Source: Sphaerisporangium sp. TRM90804 (GTDB lineage: Bacteria > Actinomycetota > Actinomycetes > Streptosporangiales > Streptosporangiaceae). Taken from it: a DNA stretch of 64,000 bases. The notes beneath the pieces are model-generated. The model did not search any database and was not told where the DNA came from. It was given only the letters and a program-made list of their open reading frames with translations. The translations under genes and the position numbers were made by a program. Shown here piece after piece: positions 27,140 through 34,955 of the stretch; position 1 is the first letter of the stretch, and every line of letters starts with the position of its first letter. The stretch lies in assembly GCF_029846175.1 (NCBI RefSeq), contig NZ_JARWAC010000023.1, positions 1 to 64,000 on the forward strand. The letters run 5' to 3'.

Positions 27140-27158
27140 AAAAACCGGATGTTTCCGG
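27140..27158 (-). terminator. Rho-independent terminator after the acyl-CoA dehydrogenase pair
   Basis: Read on the minus strand: CCGGA, loop AACA, TCCGG, then TTTTT. It lies 24 bases after the stop at 27182. A T tract is rare in this genome. Confidence 0.75.
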
Positions 27159-27181
27159 AGAAGTCCTGATTTGTTGCAATC

Positions 27182-28348
27182 TCACACGCCGGTTACGGCC
27201 GTAGGTAGGTCGCCGCCCGGGCGGCCCCGCGGGTGGTCCGCGGACGTGGCGAGCAGCGCGCCGAGGCGTAGCGCCTGCTCGGTCGCGCCTCCGAGCGCGA
27301 ACTCGATCTGCTTGGCGTGCAGGAAGTAGCGGTGCACGAAGTACTCCTCGGCGACTCCCATCCCGCCGTGCACGTGGACGACCGCGTGGGCCACCCGGTG
27401 CCCGCCGTCCGCCGCCCAGAACTTCGCCGTGGCGACGGCCTCCGCCCGCTCGCGCGCGCCCGCCCCGGCCTGCGGGGACAGCAGCCACGCCGCCTGCCAC
27501 ATGGTCAGCCTGATGGCCTCCACGTCGATGTGGCAGTCGGCGAGCCGGTGCCCGACGGCCTGGAACGACCCGATGGGGCGGTTGAACTGCCGCCGCCTCC
27601 CGGCGTACTCGGCCGCCGCCTCCAGCGCGCGGGAGGCGACGCCGAGCTGGAGCGCGCACAGGCCGAGCGTGGCCATGTCGCGCGCGCTCTCCACGACGCC
27701 CGCCCGCTCCTCGCCGGGGTCGCCCAGCACGGCGTCGTCGGGGAGCGTGACGTCCAGGCGCACCAGGCCGGTCACGTCCTTGGCCGTCGTCCGCTGCGGG
27801 GTGATCGTGAGACCCGCCGTGCCCGCGGGCACCAGGAAGAGGCGCCCGCCGGCCGGCACCACGATCAGGTCGGCCACGGTCGCGGCCGGCACCCCCGTGC
27901 GGACGCCGCTCAGCCGCCAGCCGTCCCCGGTGCGGCGCGCCGTCACCTCGGGGGCGCCCACCGGCCCGGCGAGCGCGGCCGTGAGCACCCGCTCGCCCCG
28001 CGCCGCCGGAGCGACCCAGGTGGCGCGCTGCTCCTCGGTGCCGAACGCGGCGATCGGCCAGGCGCCCAGCACCGCCGTGGCGTGCAACGGCACCGGCGCG
28101 AGCGCGCGGCCCGCCTCCTCCAGCACCAGGCACTGCTCCAGCGGGCCGTATCCGCCGCCGCCGTGCTCGGCCGGCAGCGAGACGCCGAGCAGGCCCGCGT
28201 CCGCCAGCGTCGACCACAGGCCGCGGTCGAAGCGCTCGCCGCCGCGGGCCTCCATCGCGGTCAGGGACTCGTGGGTGACCCGGTCGGTGAGGATGCGCCG
28301 TGCGAGCCGCGTCAGCTCCCGCTGGTCCTCGGTGTAGGCGAAGTCCAT
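27182..28348 (-). CDS. Acyl-CoA dehydrogenase, FadE28-like (probable beta partner)
   Basis: 388 residues from ATG 28348 (GAGGAG just upstream). It has the short, diverged form of the family: N-terminal helical domain (MDFAYTEDQRELTRLARRIL), mid beta domain, and the C-terminal helices with ARRRQFNRPIGSFQAVGHRLAD and GGMGVAEEYFVHRYFLHAKQI. The usual acidic catalytic base in the C-terminal domain is not obvious, as in the non-catalytic or half-site partners of heteromeric dehydrogenases. It follows its sister gene by 41 bases. In actinobacteria such adjacent pairs form alpha2-beta2 enzymes acting on steroid side-chain CoA esters; the substrate here is unproven. Confidence 0.83.
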   Translation of the reverse strand: MDFAYTEDQRELTRLARRILTDRVTHESLTAMEARGGERFDRGLWSTLADAGLLGVSLPAEHGGGGYGPLEQCLVLEEAGRALAPVPLHATAVLGAWPIAAFGTEEQRATWVAPAARGERVLTAALAGPVGAPEVTARRTGDGWRLSGVRTGVPAATVADLIVVPAGGRLFLVPAGTAGLTITPQRTTAKDVTGLVRLDVTLPDDAVLGDPGEERAGVVESARDMATLGLCALQLGVASRALEAAAEYAGRRRQFNRPIGSFQAVGHRLADCHIDVEAIRLTMWQAAWLLSPQAGAGARERAEAVATAKFWAADGGHRVAHAVVHVHGGMGVAEEYFVHRYFLHAKQIEFALGGATEQALRLGALLATSADHPRGRPGGDLPTAVTGV

Positions 28349-28389
28349 GTCTCCTCGGCGTGCTCGGCTCGGTCGTCGGCGGGTGGCGC

Positions 28390-29571
28390 TCAGCGCGGGG
28401 GGCGGGGGAGGCCGAGGCCGATCATCGCGATCATGTCCCGCTGGATCTCGTTGGTGCCGCCGCCGAAGGTGAGCATCAGGATGGTGCGGTACATCCGCTC
28501 GACGCGCCCGTGCAGCACGGCGCCGGGGGTGTCGGTCAGGTGGGCGTCCTCGCCGAAGCACTCCATCAGCAGCCGGTACGCCTCGATCGCGAACTCGGTG
28601 CCGAAGACCTTGGTGACGGAGGCGTCGGCGGGCCCGACCCGCACCCCGTTGTCCAGACCCCACGCGATCTTCCAGTTGACCAGCTTGAGGAACTCCACCT
28701 TGGCGTGCACCCGCCCGAGGTTGGCCCGCACCCACTCCTGGTCGACGACCCTGCGCCCGTCGGGCAGGAGGGTCGCCGCCGCCCAGTCGCGGGTGGCCCC
28801 GAGGACGGACTGGACGCCGGCCGCCGAGCAGAGCGCCACCCGTTCGTGGTTGAGCTGGCCGGTGATCAGCTTCCAGCCGTCGCCGGGCCGGCCCACCAGG
28901 GCCGACGCCGGGACGCGGACGCCGTCGTAGAACGTCTGGCTGGTGACCTGCCCGGTCATCGTCGGCACCGGCGACCACCGGAAGCCGGGCGCGTCGGTGG
29001 GCACGAGGAACACCGACAGGCCCTTGTGCCTGGGCGCCTCGGGGTCGGTGCGCGCGGCCAGCCAGACGTAGTCGGCGGCGGCGATGACGCTCGTCCACAT
29101 CTTCTGCCCGTCGATCACCCACTCGTCCCCGTCGCGCTCGGCCCTGGTGGTCAGCGCCGCGAGGTCGGTGCCGGCCTCGGGCTCGGAGTAGCCGATGGAG
29201 AAGTGCAGCTCCCCGGCCAGGATCCTCGGCAGGAAGAACTCCTTCTGCTCGGGGGAGCCGTACTCCATGAGCGCCGGGCCCACGCTGCCCAGCGTGAGCA
29301 GCGGGATGGGCACGCCGGCGGCCATGGCCTCGTCGGCGAAGATGAGCTGCTCGACCATGCTGCGGGCCTGGCCGCCGTACTCCTTCGGCCAGCCGATGCC
29401 GAGCCAGCCGTCCTGCCCGAGGCGCCGGATGACCCGGCAGTAGGCGCCGTCCTTGCCCAGGGACTCCCCGCCGGACAGCTCCTCGCGCAGGCTCGGCGTC
29501 ATGACGGTGCCGAAGTAGTCGCGCAGTTCGGCGCGCAGCTTCTCCTGCTCGGGGGTGTAGGCGATCCTCAT
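28390..29571 (-). CDS. Acyl-CoA dehydrogenase, FadE29-like (probable alpha partner)
   Basis: 393 residues from ATG 29571, chosen because MRIAYTPEQEKLRAELRDYF is the standard opening. FAD-site blocks are YSEPEAGTDLAAL and WVIDGQKMWTSV; the C-terminal GGGTNEIQRDMIAMIGLGLPR is the flavin-adenine loop common to the family. The large middle insertion and C-terminus match the FadE29/ChsE-type rather than short-chain enzymes. Paired with the gene directly downstream. No other beta-oxidation gene (thiolase, enoyl-CoA hydratase, CoA ligase) is in the window. Confidence 0.86.
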   Translation of the reverse strand: MRIAYTPEQEKLRAELRDYFGTVMTPSLREELSGGESLGKDGAYCRVIRRLGQDGWLGIGWPKEYGGQARSMVEQLIFADEAMAAGVPIPLLTLGSVGPALMEYGSPEQKEFFLPRILAGELHFSIGYSEPEAGTDLAALTTRAERDGDEWVIDGQKMWTSVIAAADYVWLAARTDPEAPRHKGLSVFLVPTDAPGFRWSPVPTMTGQVTSQTFYDGVRVPASALVGRPGDGWKLITGQLNHERVALCSAAGVQSVLGATRDWAAATLLPDGRRVVDQEWVRANLGRVHAKVEFLKLVNWKIAWGLDNGVRVGPADASVTKVFGTEFAIEAYRLLMECFGEDAHLTDTPGAVLHGRVERMYRTILMLTFGGGTNEIQRDMIAMIGLGLPRPPR

Positions 29572-29659
29572 GCCCGCATCAGCTCGTTCCCGCTCGTCCG
29601 GAACGTGATCCTTCCAGCGCAGGCATCGTGCCACGCCGCCCCGTATGTAGCAATCGCTT

Positions 29660-29800
29660 GGTCAAGCCGGGCCGTTACCGGACGTCCCCCCTCCGGCCGA
29701 GGGGCCAGACGGAACGGCCAAGCTCGGCCGTCACCGAAGGGCCACTCCTCCGGTCGCGGGACGAGACGAACGGCCAAGCCGGGCCGTCACCGGGACGACC
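29660..29800. repeat. 56-base tandem repeat, 2.5 units
   Basis: The core GGCCAAGCCGGGCCGTCACCG (with GGTC/TTACCG in copy one) begins at 29660, 29716 and 29772, a period of exactly 56. Fills most of the gap between the methyltransferase stop (29804) and the dehydrogenase start (29571). Confidence 0.75.
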
Positions 29801-29803
29801 GCG

Positions 29804-30535
29804 TCACCCATCCGGCCGCAGGGCGAAGAAGACGAACTCCAGACCGGGCCGGTCGGGCGCGCCGCGGACCTCCTCCACGACGTACCCGTGGGCCACGAGG
29901 TCCGCCTCGACCTCGTCCCGCTCGCGGAAGCGAAGCGTCGAGTCCGACGTCAGCACCCGGCCGTCCGCGGCGAAGACCCACGTCACCCGGAACGTCACCA
30001 GCGGCCCGCTGACGTCGGTCAGCTCGACCCAGTTCTCGACCGCGCCGACGCCGCTCACCTCGGCGACCTGGTACGTGGCCGCGCGGTTCCACCCGCGCCA
30101 GGCGCGTGCGGCCGGGTCGCGGGTCTCGAAGACGAGATGCCCGCCGGGCCGCAGGGCGTCGTGGACGCCGCGCAACGTCCCCTCCCAGTCGAGCGGGCCG
30201 GCGATCGCCTGCGCGACGTTGCCGGTCATGGTCGCCAGGTCGGCGCGCATCGGGGGGAGGGCGGTCGCGTCGCCGTGGATCCAGCGCACCCGTTCGCCGC
30301 CCGGCTTGGCCCGCGCGACGTCGAGCGAGGCGGCGGCCGGATCGACACCGGTCACCCGGAGCCCGCGCCCGGCCAGCAGCAGCGCGAACGTCCCCGTCCC
30401 GCAGCCGACGTCCAGCACCGCGCGCGCACCGAGCTCCTCGGCGACGGCGGCGTACACGTCGAGGTCGCCTCGATCGGGGTCGAGCGCGTCGTAGACCGCG
30501 GCCAGCCGCGGATGCTCGAAGATGTCGTCGGCCAT
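29804..30535 (-). CDS. Class I SAM-dependent methyltransferase
   Basis: 243 residues from ATG 30535 (a GTG three codons upstream is possible). Motif I VLDVGCGTGTFALLLAGRG, the acidic end of strand two (VTGVDPAAASLDVAR) and GDATALPP define the Rossmann methyltransferase fold. The C-terminal beta-rich half (VTWVFAADGRVLTSDSTLRF) is that of the Methyltransf_11/25-type small-molecule enzymes with an added jelly-like sheet. Substrate unknown. Eighteen to thirty bases separate it from the Pycsar-effector-like gene upstream, so the two may be co-transcribed. Confidence 0.82.
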   Translation of the reverse strand: MADDIFEHPRLAAVYDALDPDRGDLDVYAAVAEELGARAVLDVGCGTGTFALLLAGRGLRVTGVDPAAASLDVARAKPGGERVRWIHGDATALPPMRADLATMTGNVAQAIAGPLDWEGTLRGVHDALRPGGHLVFETRDPAARAWRGWNRAATYQVAEVSGVGAVENWVELTDVSGPLVTFRVTWVFAADGRVLTSDSTLRFRERDEVEADLVAHGYVVEEVRGAPDRPGLEFVFFALRPDG

Positions 30536-30562
30536 CGCCGCCACGGTACTGCGTGACGGCGC

Positions 30563-31153
30563 TCAGACGGCCCGCAGGACGAGGTCGATGACGAGCGGGA
30601 GGACCGTCGCGGCGATGGCGGCCGACAGGAGCCAGAAGCCCCAGCGGATGAGGCGGTACTTGCGGTCGACGATGCCGCTCATGCGGCGCACCTGGTCGGC
30701 GATCCGGGGAAGGTCCGGGACGGACGCCACGAGCAGGGCGTCGGTCAGCGCCTCCAGTGTGCGGAAGCGGGTGACGTCGCCGTAGTAGGCGACGATCTCC
30801 GGGTCCTTGACGTCCGACCTGCCGGTGCGCGGGTACACGGCGCCGCCCAGACAGGCCAGGGAGGCGAGAGCCGCGACCGCCCCGGCCCACCACAGCCACT
30901 CCACCGCGTTGGCCAGGTCGAACGGCGACCAGTTGCCCGCCGCCAGCCCCCCGGCCACCGCGCCGATCGCGATGCCCACCACGCCGAGCAGCACCTGCGC
31001 CTTGGCGTCCGCCTTGTTGACCTCCTCCCGGGTCTCGGTGAGCAGCCGCACCGCGTACGCGTGCGCGACCCCCTCACGCCCCGGACCGGCGGTCGTGTTC
31101 TCCCGGGCCTTCTCGGCGAACCGGAGGGCTGCCTTCGCTCGGCGGCGTAGCAC
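30563..31153 (-). CDS. Pycsar-effector-like membrane protein (PycTM/DUF5706 type)
   Basis: 196 residues from GTG 31153. An N-terminal helix ends in LLTETREEVNKADAKAQVLLGV, leading into two adjacent membrane helices (about 52-75 and 86-108), a soluble stretch with VYPRTG and EIVAYYGDVTRF, then DQVRRMSGIVDRKYRLIRWG and a final pair of hydrophobic helices (about 172-194). This order, and the ADAKA and KYRLIRWG motifs, is that of the PycTM domain, which in Pycsar defence opens the membrane when a cyclic pyrimidine nucleotide is made. No nucleotide cyclase gene is next to it, which is odd. Neighbours are two methyltransferases. Confidence 0.75.
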   Translation of the reverse strand: MLRRRAKAALRFAEKARENTTAGPGREGVAHAYAVRLLTETREEVNKADAKAQVLLGVVGIAIGAVAGGLAAGNWSPFDLANAVEWLWWAGAVAALASLACLGGAVYPRTGRSDVKDPEIVAYYGDVTRFRTLEALTDALLVASVPDLPRIADQVRRMSGIVDRKYRLIRWGFWLLSAAIAATVLPLVIDLVLRAV

Positions 31154-31324
31154 GCTCAGCTCTCACTCCCCATGCCCCGGCGTCCGGGGGGCGGCACGCC
31201 CCCGGACGTCCATGTGGTGACCACTGTCCCGCGCGAGCATGCCACGCGCCGCGCACGCCGTGTACGGCGAAGTACGCGTTCGCCCAGCGGGTGTGAACGG
31301 CCGGTGCGCCGGGTGACCGGGCGG

Positions 31325-32134
31325 TCAGGGCTTGCGGCCGACGGCGCAGTAGCCGTCGACCTCGGCCGGCGTGCCGAAGGGCGTCGCCTCCGGGCGCCAC
31401 CGCGTCAGGGACACCAGGCCGGGCTCCACGAGCTCCAGGCCCTCGAAGAAGCGGCCGATCTCCTCGGGCGTCCGCAGCTGGTACGGCACCGCGCCGCCCT
31501 CGTTGTACTGCTGCTGGGCCTCGTCGATGGCCGTGCCGGACACGTTGGTGCCGTCGTTGATCGCCAGATAGCTGCCGGACGGGAGGGCGTCCACCAGCCT
31601 GGTCACGATCGACCGCGCCTCGTCGAAGGTCGCGATGTGCCCGAGGATCCCCATGAGCATCAGCGCGACCGGCTGACGGAAGTCGAGCGTCTGGCCGGCG
31701 GCCTTGAGGATCTCCTCGGGTTCGCGCAGGTCGGCCTCGACGTACGCGGTGAGCCCCGGCGCGCTGCCCGTGAGCAGCGCCTGGGCGTGCACCAGCACCA
31801 GCGGGTCGTTGTCCACATAGACGATCTTGGACTCCGGGGCGACCCGCTGGGCCACCTCGTGGGTGTTGTCGACGGTCGGCAGCCCGGTGCCGATGTCGAG
31901 GAACTGCCGGATCCCCGCGTCCGCCGCCAGGTACCGCACCGCCCGCGCCAGGAACGCGCGAGACGCCCGGGCCAGCTCCACGACCCCCGGGAAGATCGCC
32001 ATGTACTCGTCCCCGGCCGCCTGGTCGACGGGGTAGTTGTCCTTCCCGCCGAGCCAGTAGTTCCAGATCCTCGCCGAATGCGGCACGCTCGTGTCGATCC
32101 CCGAAGCCCGCCCCGCCGATAACTCGTCACCCAC
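31325..32134 (-). CDS. SAM-dependent methyltransferase of the DUF574 family
   Basis: 269 residues from GTG 32134 with GGGGAG five to six bases upstream. Family hallmarks are SVPHSARIWNYWLGGKDNYPVD at the N-terminus (in part), FLDIGTGLPT as SAM motif I, VYVDNDPLVLVHAQALL and INDGTNVSG. DUF574 proteins are abundant in filamentous actinomycetes, often several dozen per genome, and their substrates are unknown. Transcribed alone; 171 bases separate it from the Pycsar-like gene. Confidence 0.9.
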   Translation of the reverse strand: MGDELSAGRASGIDTSVPHSARIWNYWLGGKDNYPVDQAAGDEYMAIFPGVVELARASRAFLARAVRYLAADAGIRQFLDIGTGLPTVDNTHEVAQRVAPESKIVYVDNDPLVLVHAQALLTGSAPGLTAYVEADLREPEEILKAAGQTLDFRQPVALMLMGILGHIATFDEARSIVTRLVDALPSGSYLAINDGTNVSGTAIDEAQQQYNEGGAVPYQLRTPEEIGRFFEGLELVEPGLVSLTRWRPEATPFGTPAEVDGYCAVGRKP

Positions 32135-32256
32135 GAAAACTCCCCACGTACGGTCGATTCGTCCCCCCAACCCAACCGCACCCCGCCCCTCCCCACCACC
32201 CCCGCCCGCGAGACGACCACTGAGCCGCCCCGCCCGAAAGAAGCCGCTCCCCCCGT

Positions 32257-32332
32257 AAGAAATGGTCCTCGCCTTCGGCTCGGGCAGTATCTCCATGGGG
32301 CCTCCGGCCCCGCGTAACCCCGCTGTGCCGGG
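32257..32332. repeat. Direct repeat, copy 1, before the 101-residue gene
   Basis: Bases 32257-32287 match 32855-32885 with one difference in 31, and similarity goes on with gaps to CCTCCGGCCC and GTGCCGGG. The two copies flank the gene 32375-32680. Confidence 0.75.
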
Positions 32333-32374
32333 CTCTCGCACGAGCCGGGCGATCAGGAGAAATCGGGAGGGGCT

Positions 32375-32680
32375 ATGCCGGCGCGCGGAGAGCCTTCGGT
32401 GGCGGCTTCGGGGGAGTGGAGGGGGGACGACGGTGTGCGGCTGCCGGCGGGGGAGGTTCACGCGTGGTGGCCCGGGACCAACCAGACGCTGTGCGGGCTG
32501 GCGCTGAGCCGGTCGCGGCTGCACCGCTTTCACCATGTGAACTGGACGGACGTCTTCCCGGAGTCGGGCGGCGCGGCGGACGAGGTGCGGCTGGTGTGCG
32601 CGAAATGCCGTGCCGGGGCCGGAGGCCGGTCTGAGCGAGGCTGGAGCAAGGGGTGGACGAGGATCGCACCCCGCCCGTGA
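32375..32680 (+). CDS. Small conserved actinomycete protein with Cys pairs, function unknown
   Basis: 101 residues from ATG 32375, with GGGAGG four bases upstream. The core HAWWPGTNQTLCGLALSRS followed by VRLVCAKCRA carries three Cys and His in a spacing that could bind zinc (H, C, then CxxC). I know similar short proteins from actinomycetes but no function. It is flanked on both sides by a direct repeat and followed by a short tandem repeat. Confidence 0.65.
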   Translation: MPARGEPSVAASGEWRGDDGVRLPAGEVHAWWPGTNQTLCGLALSRSRLHRFHHVNWTDVFPESGGAADEVRLVCAKCRAGAGGRSERGWSKGWTRIAPRP

Positions 32681-32745
32681 GTGCCGTGGAACAGCACCCG
32701 AGCCTTAGTGCCGTGGAACAGCACCGTGGAACAGCACTTGAGCCC
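32681..32745. repeat. Tandem repeat of GTGCCGTGGAACAGCACC
   Basis: Copies start at 32681 and 32708, with a shortened third (GTGGAACAGCAC) at 32726. Each unit begins GTGC and ends GCAC, so it is partly palindromic. It starts at the base after the stop codon of the 101-residue gene. Confidence 0.7.
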
Positions 32746-32854
32746 TGCGGTTCCGGTCCGCTCGGCGGTGTGGAGGCCGCGGGGCAGGGCCGGGGTCGCC
32801 GTCGGGCGTCATGGCCCCCGGCCGGCGAGACGGTCGGTGAGCACGACCCGCACG

Positions 32855-32927
32855 AAGAAATGCTCCTCGCCTTCGGCTCGGGCAGCCCTTCCAAGGGCCT
32901 CCGGCCCGGGCCGGCCGCCGTGCCGGG
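32855..32927. repeat. Direct repeat, copy 2, after the 101-residue gene
   Basis: Second copy of the repeat at 32257-32332, 598 bases downstream in the same orientation. The rest of the gap 32746-33009 holds no gene. Confidence 0.75.
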
Positions 32928-33009
32928 GAACGAGAAGTGACCCGCACCATGACGCGAGACTTCTTCCACGTCACAGCACAGGTCCATCCTCACGACTTCA
33001 GGCTGGTGA

Positions 33010-33303
33010 TCAGCTCTTGTCGCGGATCACGTCGTAGTCGGAGAGGGCGACCTTGCCGTCGCACAGCTTCGCCAGGTTGGCGTTGAACTGGTCGGTCTCC
33101 GGCAGCTTGCTGTTGCGCTGGGCGTCCTCGTAGGTGGGGAACTCGAGGATGGCCATGTAGTGGTCGGGGCGGACGTGGTGCTTGGCCACGAGGCCCTGCT
33201 TCACAGGGCTCTTGGCCTGCGTCTGCGTGCGCCACTCGTTCATCAGCGACTGGACTTCGTCGGCGCGCTTGGTGTCGAATTCGAGGATTTGTACGACGCT
33301 CAT
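33010..33303 (-). CDS. Ferredoxin-like-fold small protein (ABM-domain-like)
   Basis: 97 residues from ATG 33303, preceded by GGAAGG six bases upstream. MSVVQILEFDTKRADEVQSL, then HVRPDHYMAILEFPTYEDAQ, has the beta-alpha-beta pattern of antibiotic-biosynthesis-monooxygenase/Dabb-like dimeric proteins, including the paired strands around VVQILEF and YMAILEF. No catalytic residue can be named. Stands alone. The upstream bases are AT-rich (TATTAAG near 33330), a likely promoter. Confidence 0.7.
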   Translation of the reverse strand: MSVVQILEFDTKRADEVQSLMNEWRTQTQAKSPVKQGLVAKHHVRPDHYMAILEFPTYEDAQRNSKLPETDQFNANLAKLCDGKVALSDYDVIRDKS

Positions 33304-33772
33304 AGAGTGCCTTCCTGTTTGGGTACGTCTCTTACTTAATACTCTTTCCGGCGAAATAGCAAGGAAATATACAAAAAATCAGCCGGTTCCCCTCTCGGCA
33401 TAAGCGTGGAAAATCAACAGCAGCCTGGTGGGATGGTTACCTCGAAATGCTGGAAACGTGGCTCGTCGCAGGTGGGAAGCAGTTTCGAAGATGGCGGAAC
33501 CACTGGAGTGCACCCGACTTCGACCATGGAGAATATCGGCAGATATCGATCCCGACCTGGTGAACAATCGCCCGAGGCGGGTCGAATGTGTGTTTTTCAG
33601 AATCTCGCCTATACTCGCGCGCCCGCCCGCTGTGGCCGATGTGCCAGGTGGGGTGCTTTTTGGCGGTACGAAACCATCGAGGATGATTTATGGGGCCTGA
33701 AAGCGGCTTTCATTCTTCCCCCCGGTCCGACGGGGTCACCGACGACGATCGTCCCGCAGGCCCGGGCAGGGT
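33304..33772. other. 469-base low-GC stretch without a convincing gene
   Basis: Clearly lower in GC than its surroundings, with runs such as AAATATACAAAAAATC. Short open frames exist on both strands, but none has both a ribosome site and coding bias. One plus-strand frame ending at TGG TGA near 33564 reads protein-like (WWDGYLEMLETWLVAGG) but has no proper start, so it could be the remnant of a lost gene. Confidence 0.45.
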
Positions 33773-34630
33773 TTAGGTGGCCGGTTGGCTGGTCCAGCTC
33801 GCCAGCAGGCGCAGGGCCTGGTCGGAGGGGGACCCGGGCTCGGCCGTGTAGAGGCCGAGGGTCAGGTCGGGGTCGCCGTCGGGCGTCATGGCCTCGTAGT
33901 CGAGGGTGAGGTCGCCGACCAGGGGGTGGTGGTAGCTCTTGGTGCCGTGGGTGCGGCGCAGGACGTCGTGCTCGGCCCACCAGCGGCGGAAGTCGCCGTC
34001 ACGCAGCGACAGGTCGCCGACCAGCTCGGCCAGGCGGGGGTCGTGCGGGTGGCGGCCGGCGTACAGGTGCAGGGCGGCCACCGTGCCACGGGCGGCGGAC
34101 GGCCAGTCGTCGTACAGGCCGCGTGCGGCCTCGTCGAGGAAGATGTAGCGGGCCATGTTGCGGTCGCGGTACGGCAGCGCGTCGAAGTCGGTGTACAGGG
34201 CCCGGGCCATGCGGTTGGCGGCGAGGACGTCCATGCGGTACCCGATGACCATGGCCGGGGTGTCGGCCAGCCTCTCCAGCACCTGGTACAGCCCCGGCCG
34301 CACCCGCTGCGGCGGCATCGGCCGGCGCTGCCCGCGCACCGGCCTGGCCACGGTGAACAGGTGGGCGCGCTCGGTCGGGTTCAGGCGCAGCGCCCTGGCC
34401 AGGGCGTCCAGCACGCTCTCGGAGACGTTGACGTGGCGGCCGCGTTCCAGGCGAACGTAGTAGTCGACGCTCACCCCGGCGAGCTGCGCGACCTCCTCCC
34501 GGCGCAGGCCCGGCACCCGCCGGGCGCCCGGCCGCGACGGCAGGCCCGCCTCCTCAGGGGTGAGGCGGGCCCGGCGCGAGCGCAGGAACTCGCGCAGCTC
34601 CGCGTTCCCCCCGGAGGAGTGGTCGCCCAT
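33773..34630 (-). CDS. XRE regulator with MmyB-like ligand domain
   Basis: 285 residues. Residues 10-90 form the helix-turn-helix (RVPGLRREEVAQLAGVSVDYYVRLERGRHVNVS region), residues 105-275 the MmyB-like PAS-type domain (ADTPAMVIGYRMDVLAANRMARALYTDF, then LVGDLSLRDGDFRRWWAEHDV). Such regulators typically repress the adjacent, divergently transcribed oxidoreductase gene and may bind a fatty-acid-like ligand. Exactly that neighbour, a short-chain dehydrogenase, lies 325 bases away on the other strand. Confidence 0.9.
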   Translation of the reverse strand: MGDHSSGGNAELREFLRSRRARLTPEEAGLPSRPGARRVPGLRREEVAQLAGVSVDYYVRLERGRHVNVSESVLDALARALRLNPTERAHLFTVARPVRGQRRPMPPQRVRPGLYQVLERLADTPAMVIGYRMDVLAANRMARALYTDFDALPYRDRNMARYIFLDEAARGLYDDWPSAARGTVAALHLYAGRHPHDPRLAELVGDLSLRDGDFRRWWAEHDVLRRTHGTKSYHHPLVGDLTLDYEAMTPDGDPDLTLGLYTAEPGSPSDQALRLLASWTSQPAT

Positions 34631-34694
34631 GCCTTCCAGGCTATGGCAGGTCAGGCGCCGTATCGCCTGCTGTGAGGGGTACCAGCTGACCTCC

Positions 34695-34836
34695 GGTCGG
34701 CCGGGCCCCCGGTCTTCCGAGCCCTCGGTCGGCTGGGTCCCCGGTGGACGGGCCCCGGTTGGACGGGTCCCTGGTTGGACGGGCCTCTGGTTGGACGGGC
34801 CCACGGCCGGCTGGGCCTCCGGTTGGACGGGCCCCC
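34695..34836. repeat. 16-base tandem repeat array, nine units, in a divergent promoter region
   Basis: Consensus GGTTGGACGGGCCCCT; nine units of 16 bases (unit four has 14). It lies between the start codons of the XRE gene (34630) and the SDR gene (34956), where operators are expected. Confidence 0.85.
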
Positions 34837-34955
34837 TCCAGCGTGCCGGGGCGCGGCCCGGCGGTTGGTTGGCTGAGGGGGAACCGCCTGGACGCCCGTC
34901 CCGGGCCGGCGGTGCGCCCGGCGGTCCGCGCCGAGCACGACAGAGAGGCACGATC

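Noticed and set aside
32681-32745. Short CRISPR-like array
   Set aside because: Only two full units, contiguous and without spacers of uniform length, and no cas gene in the window.
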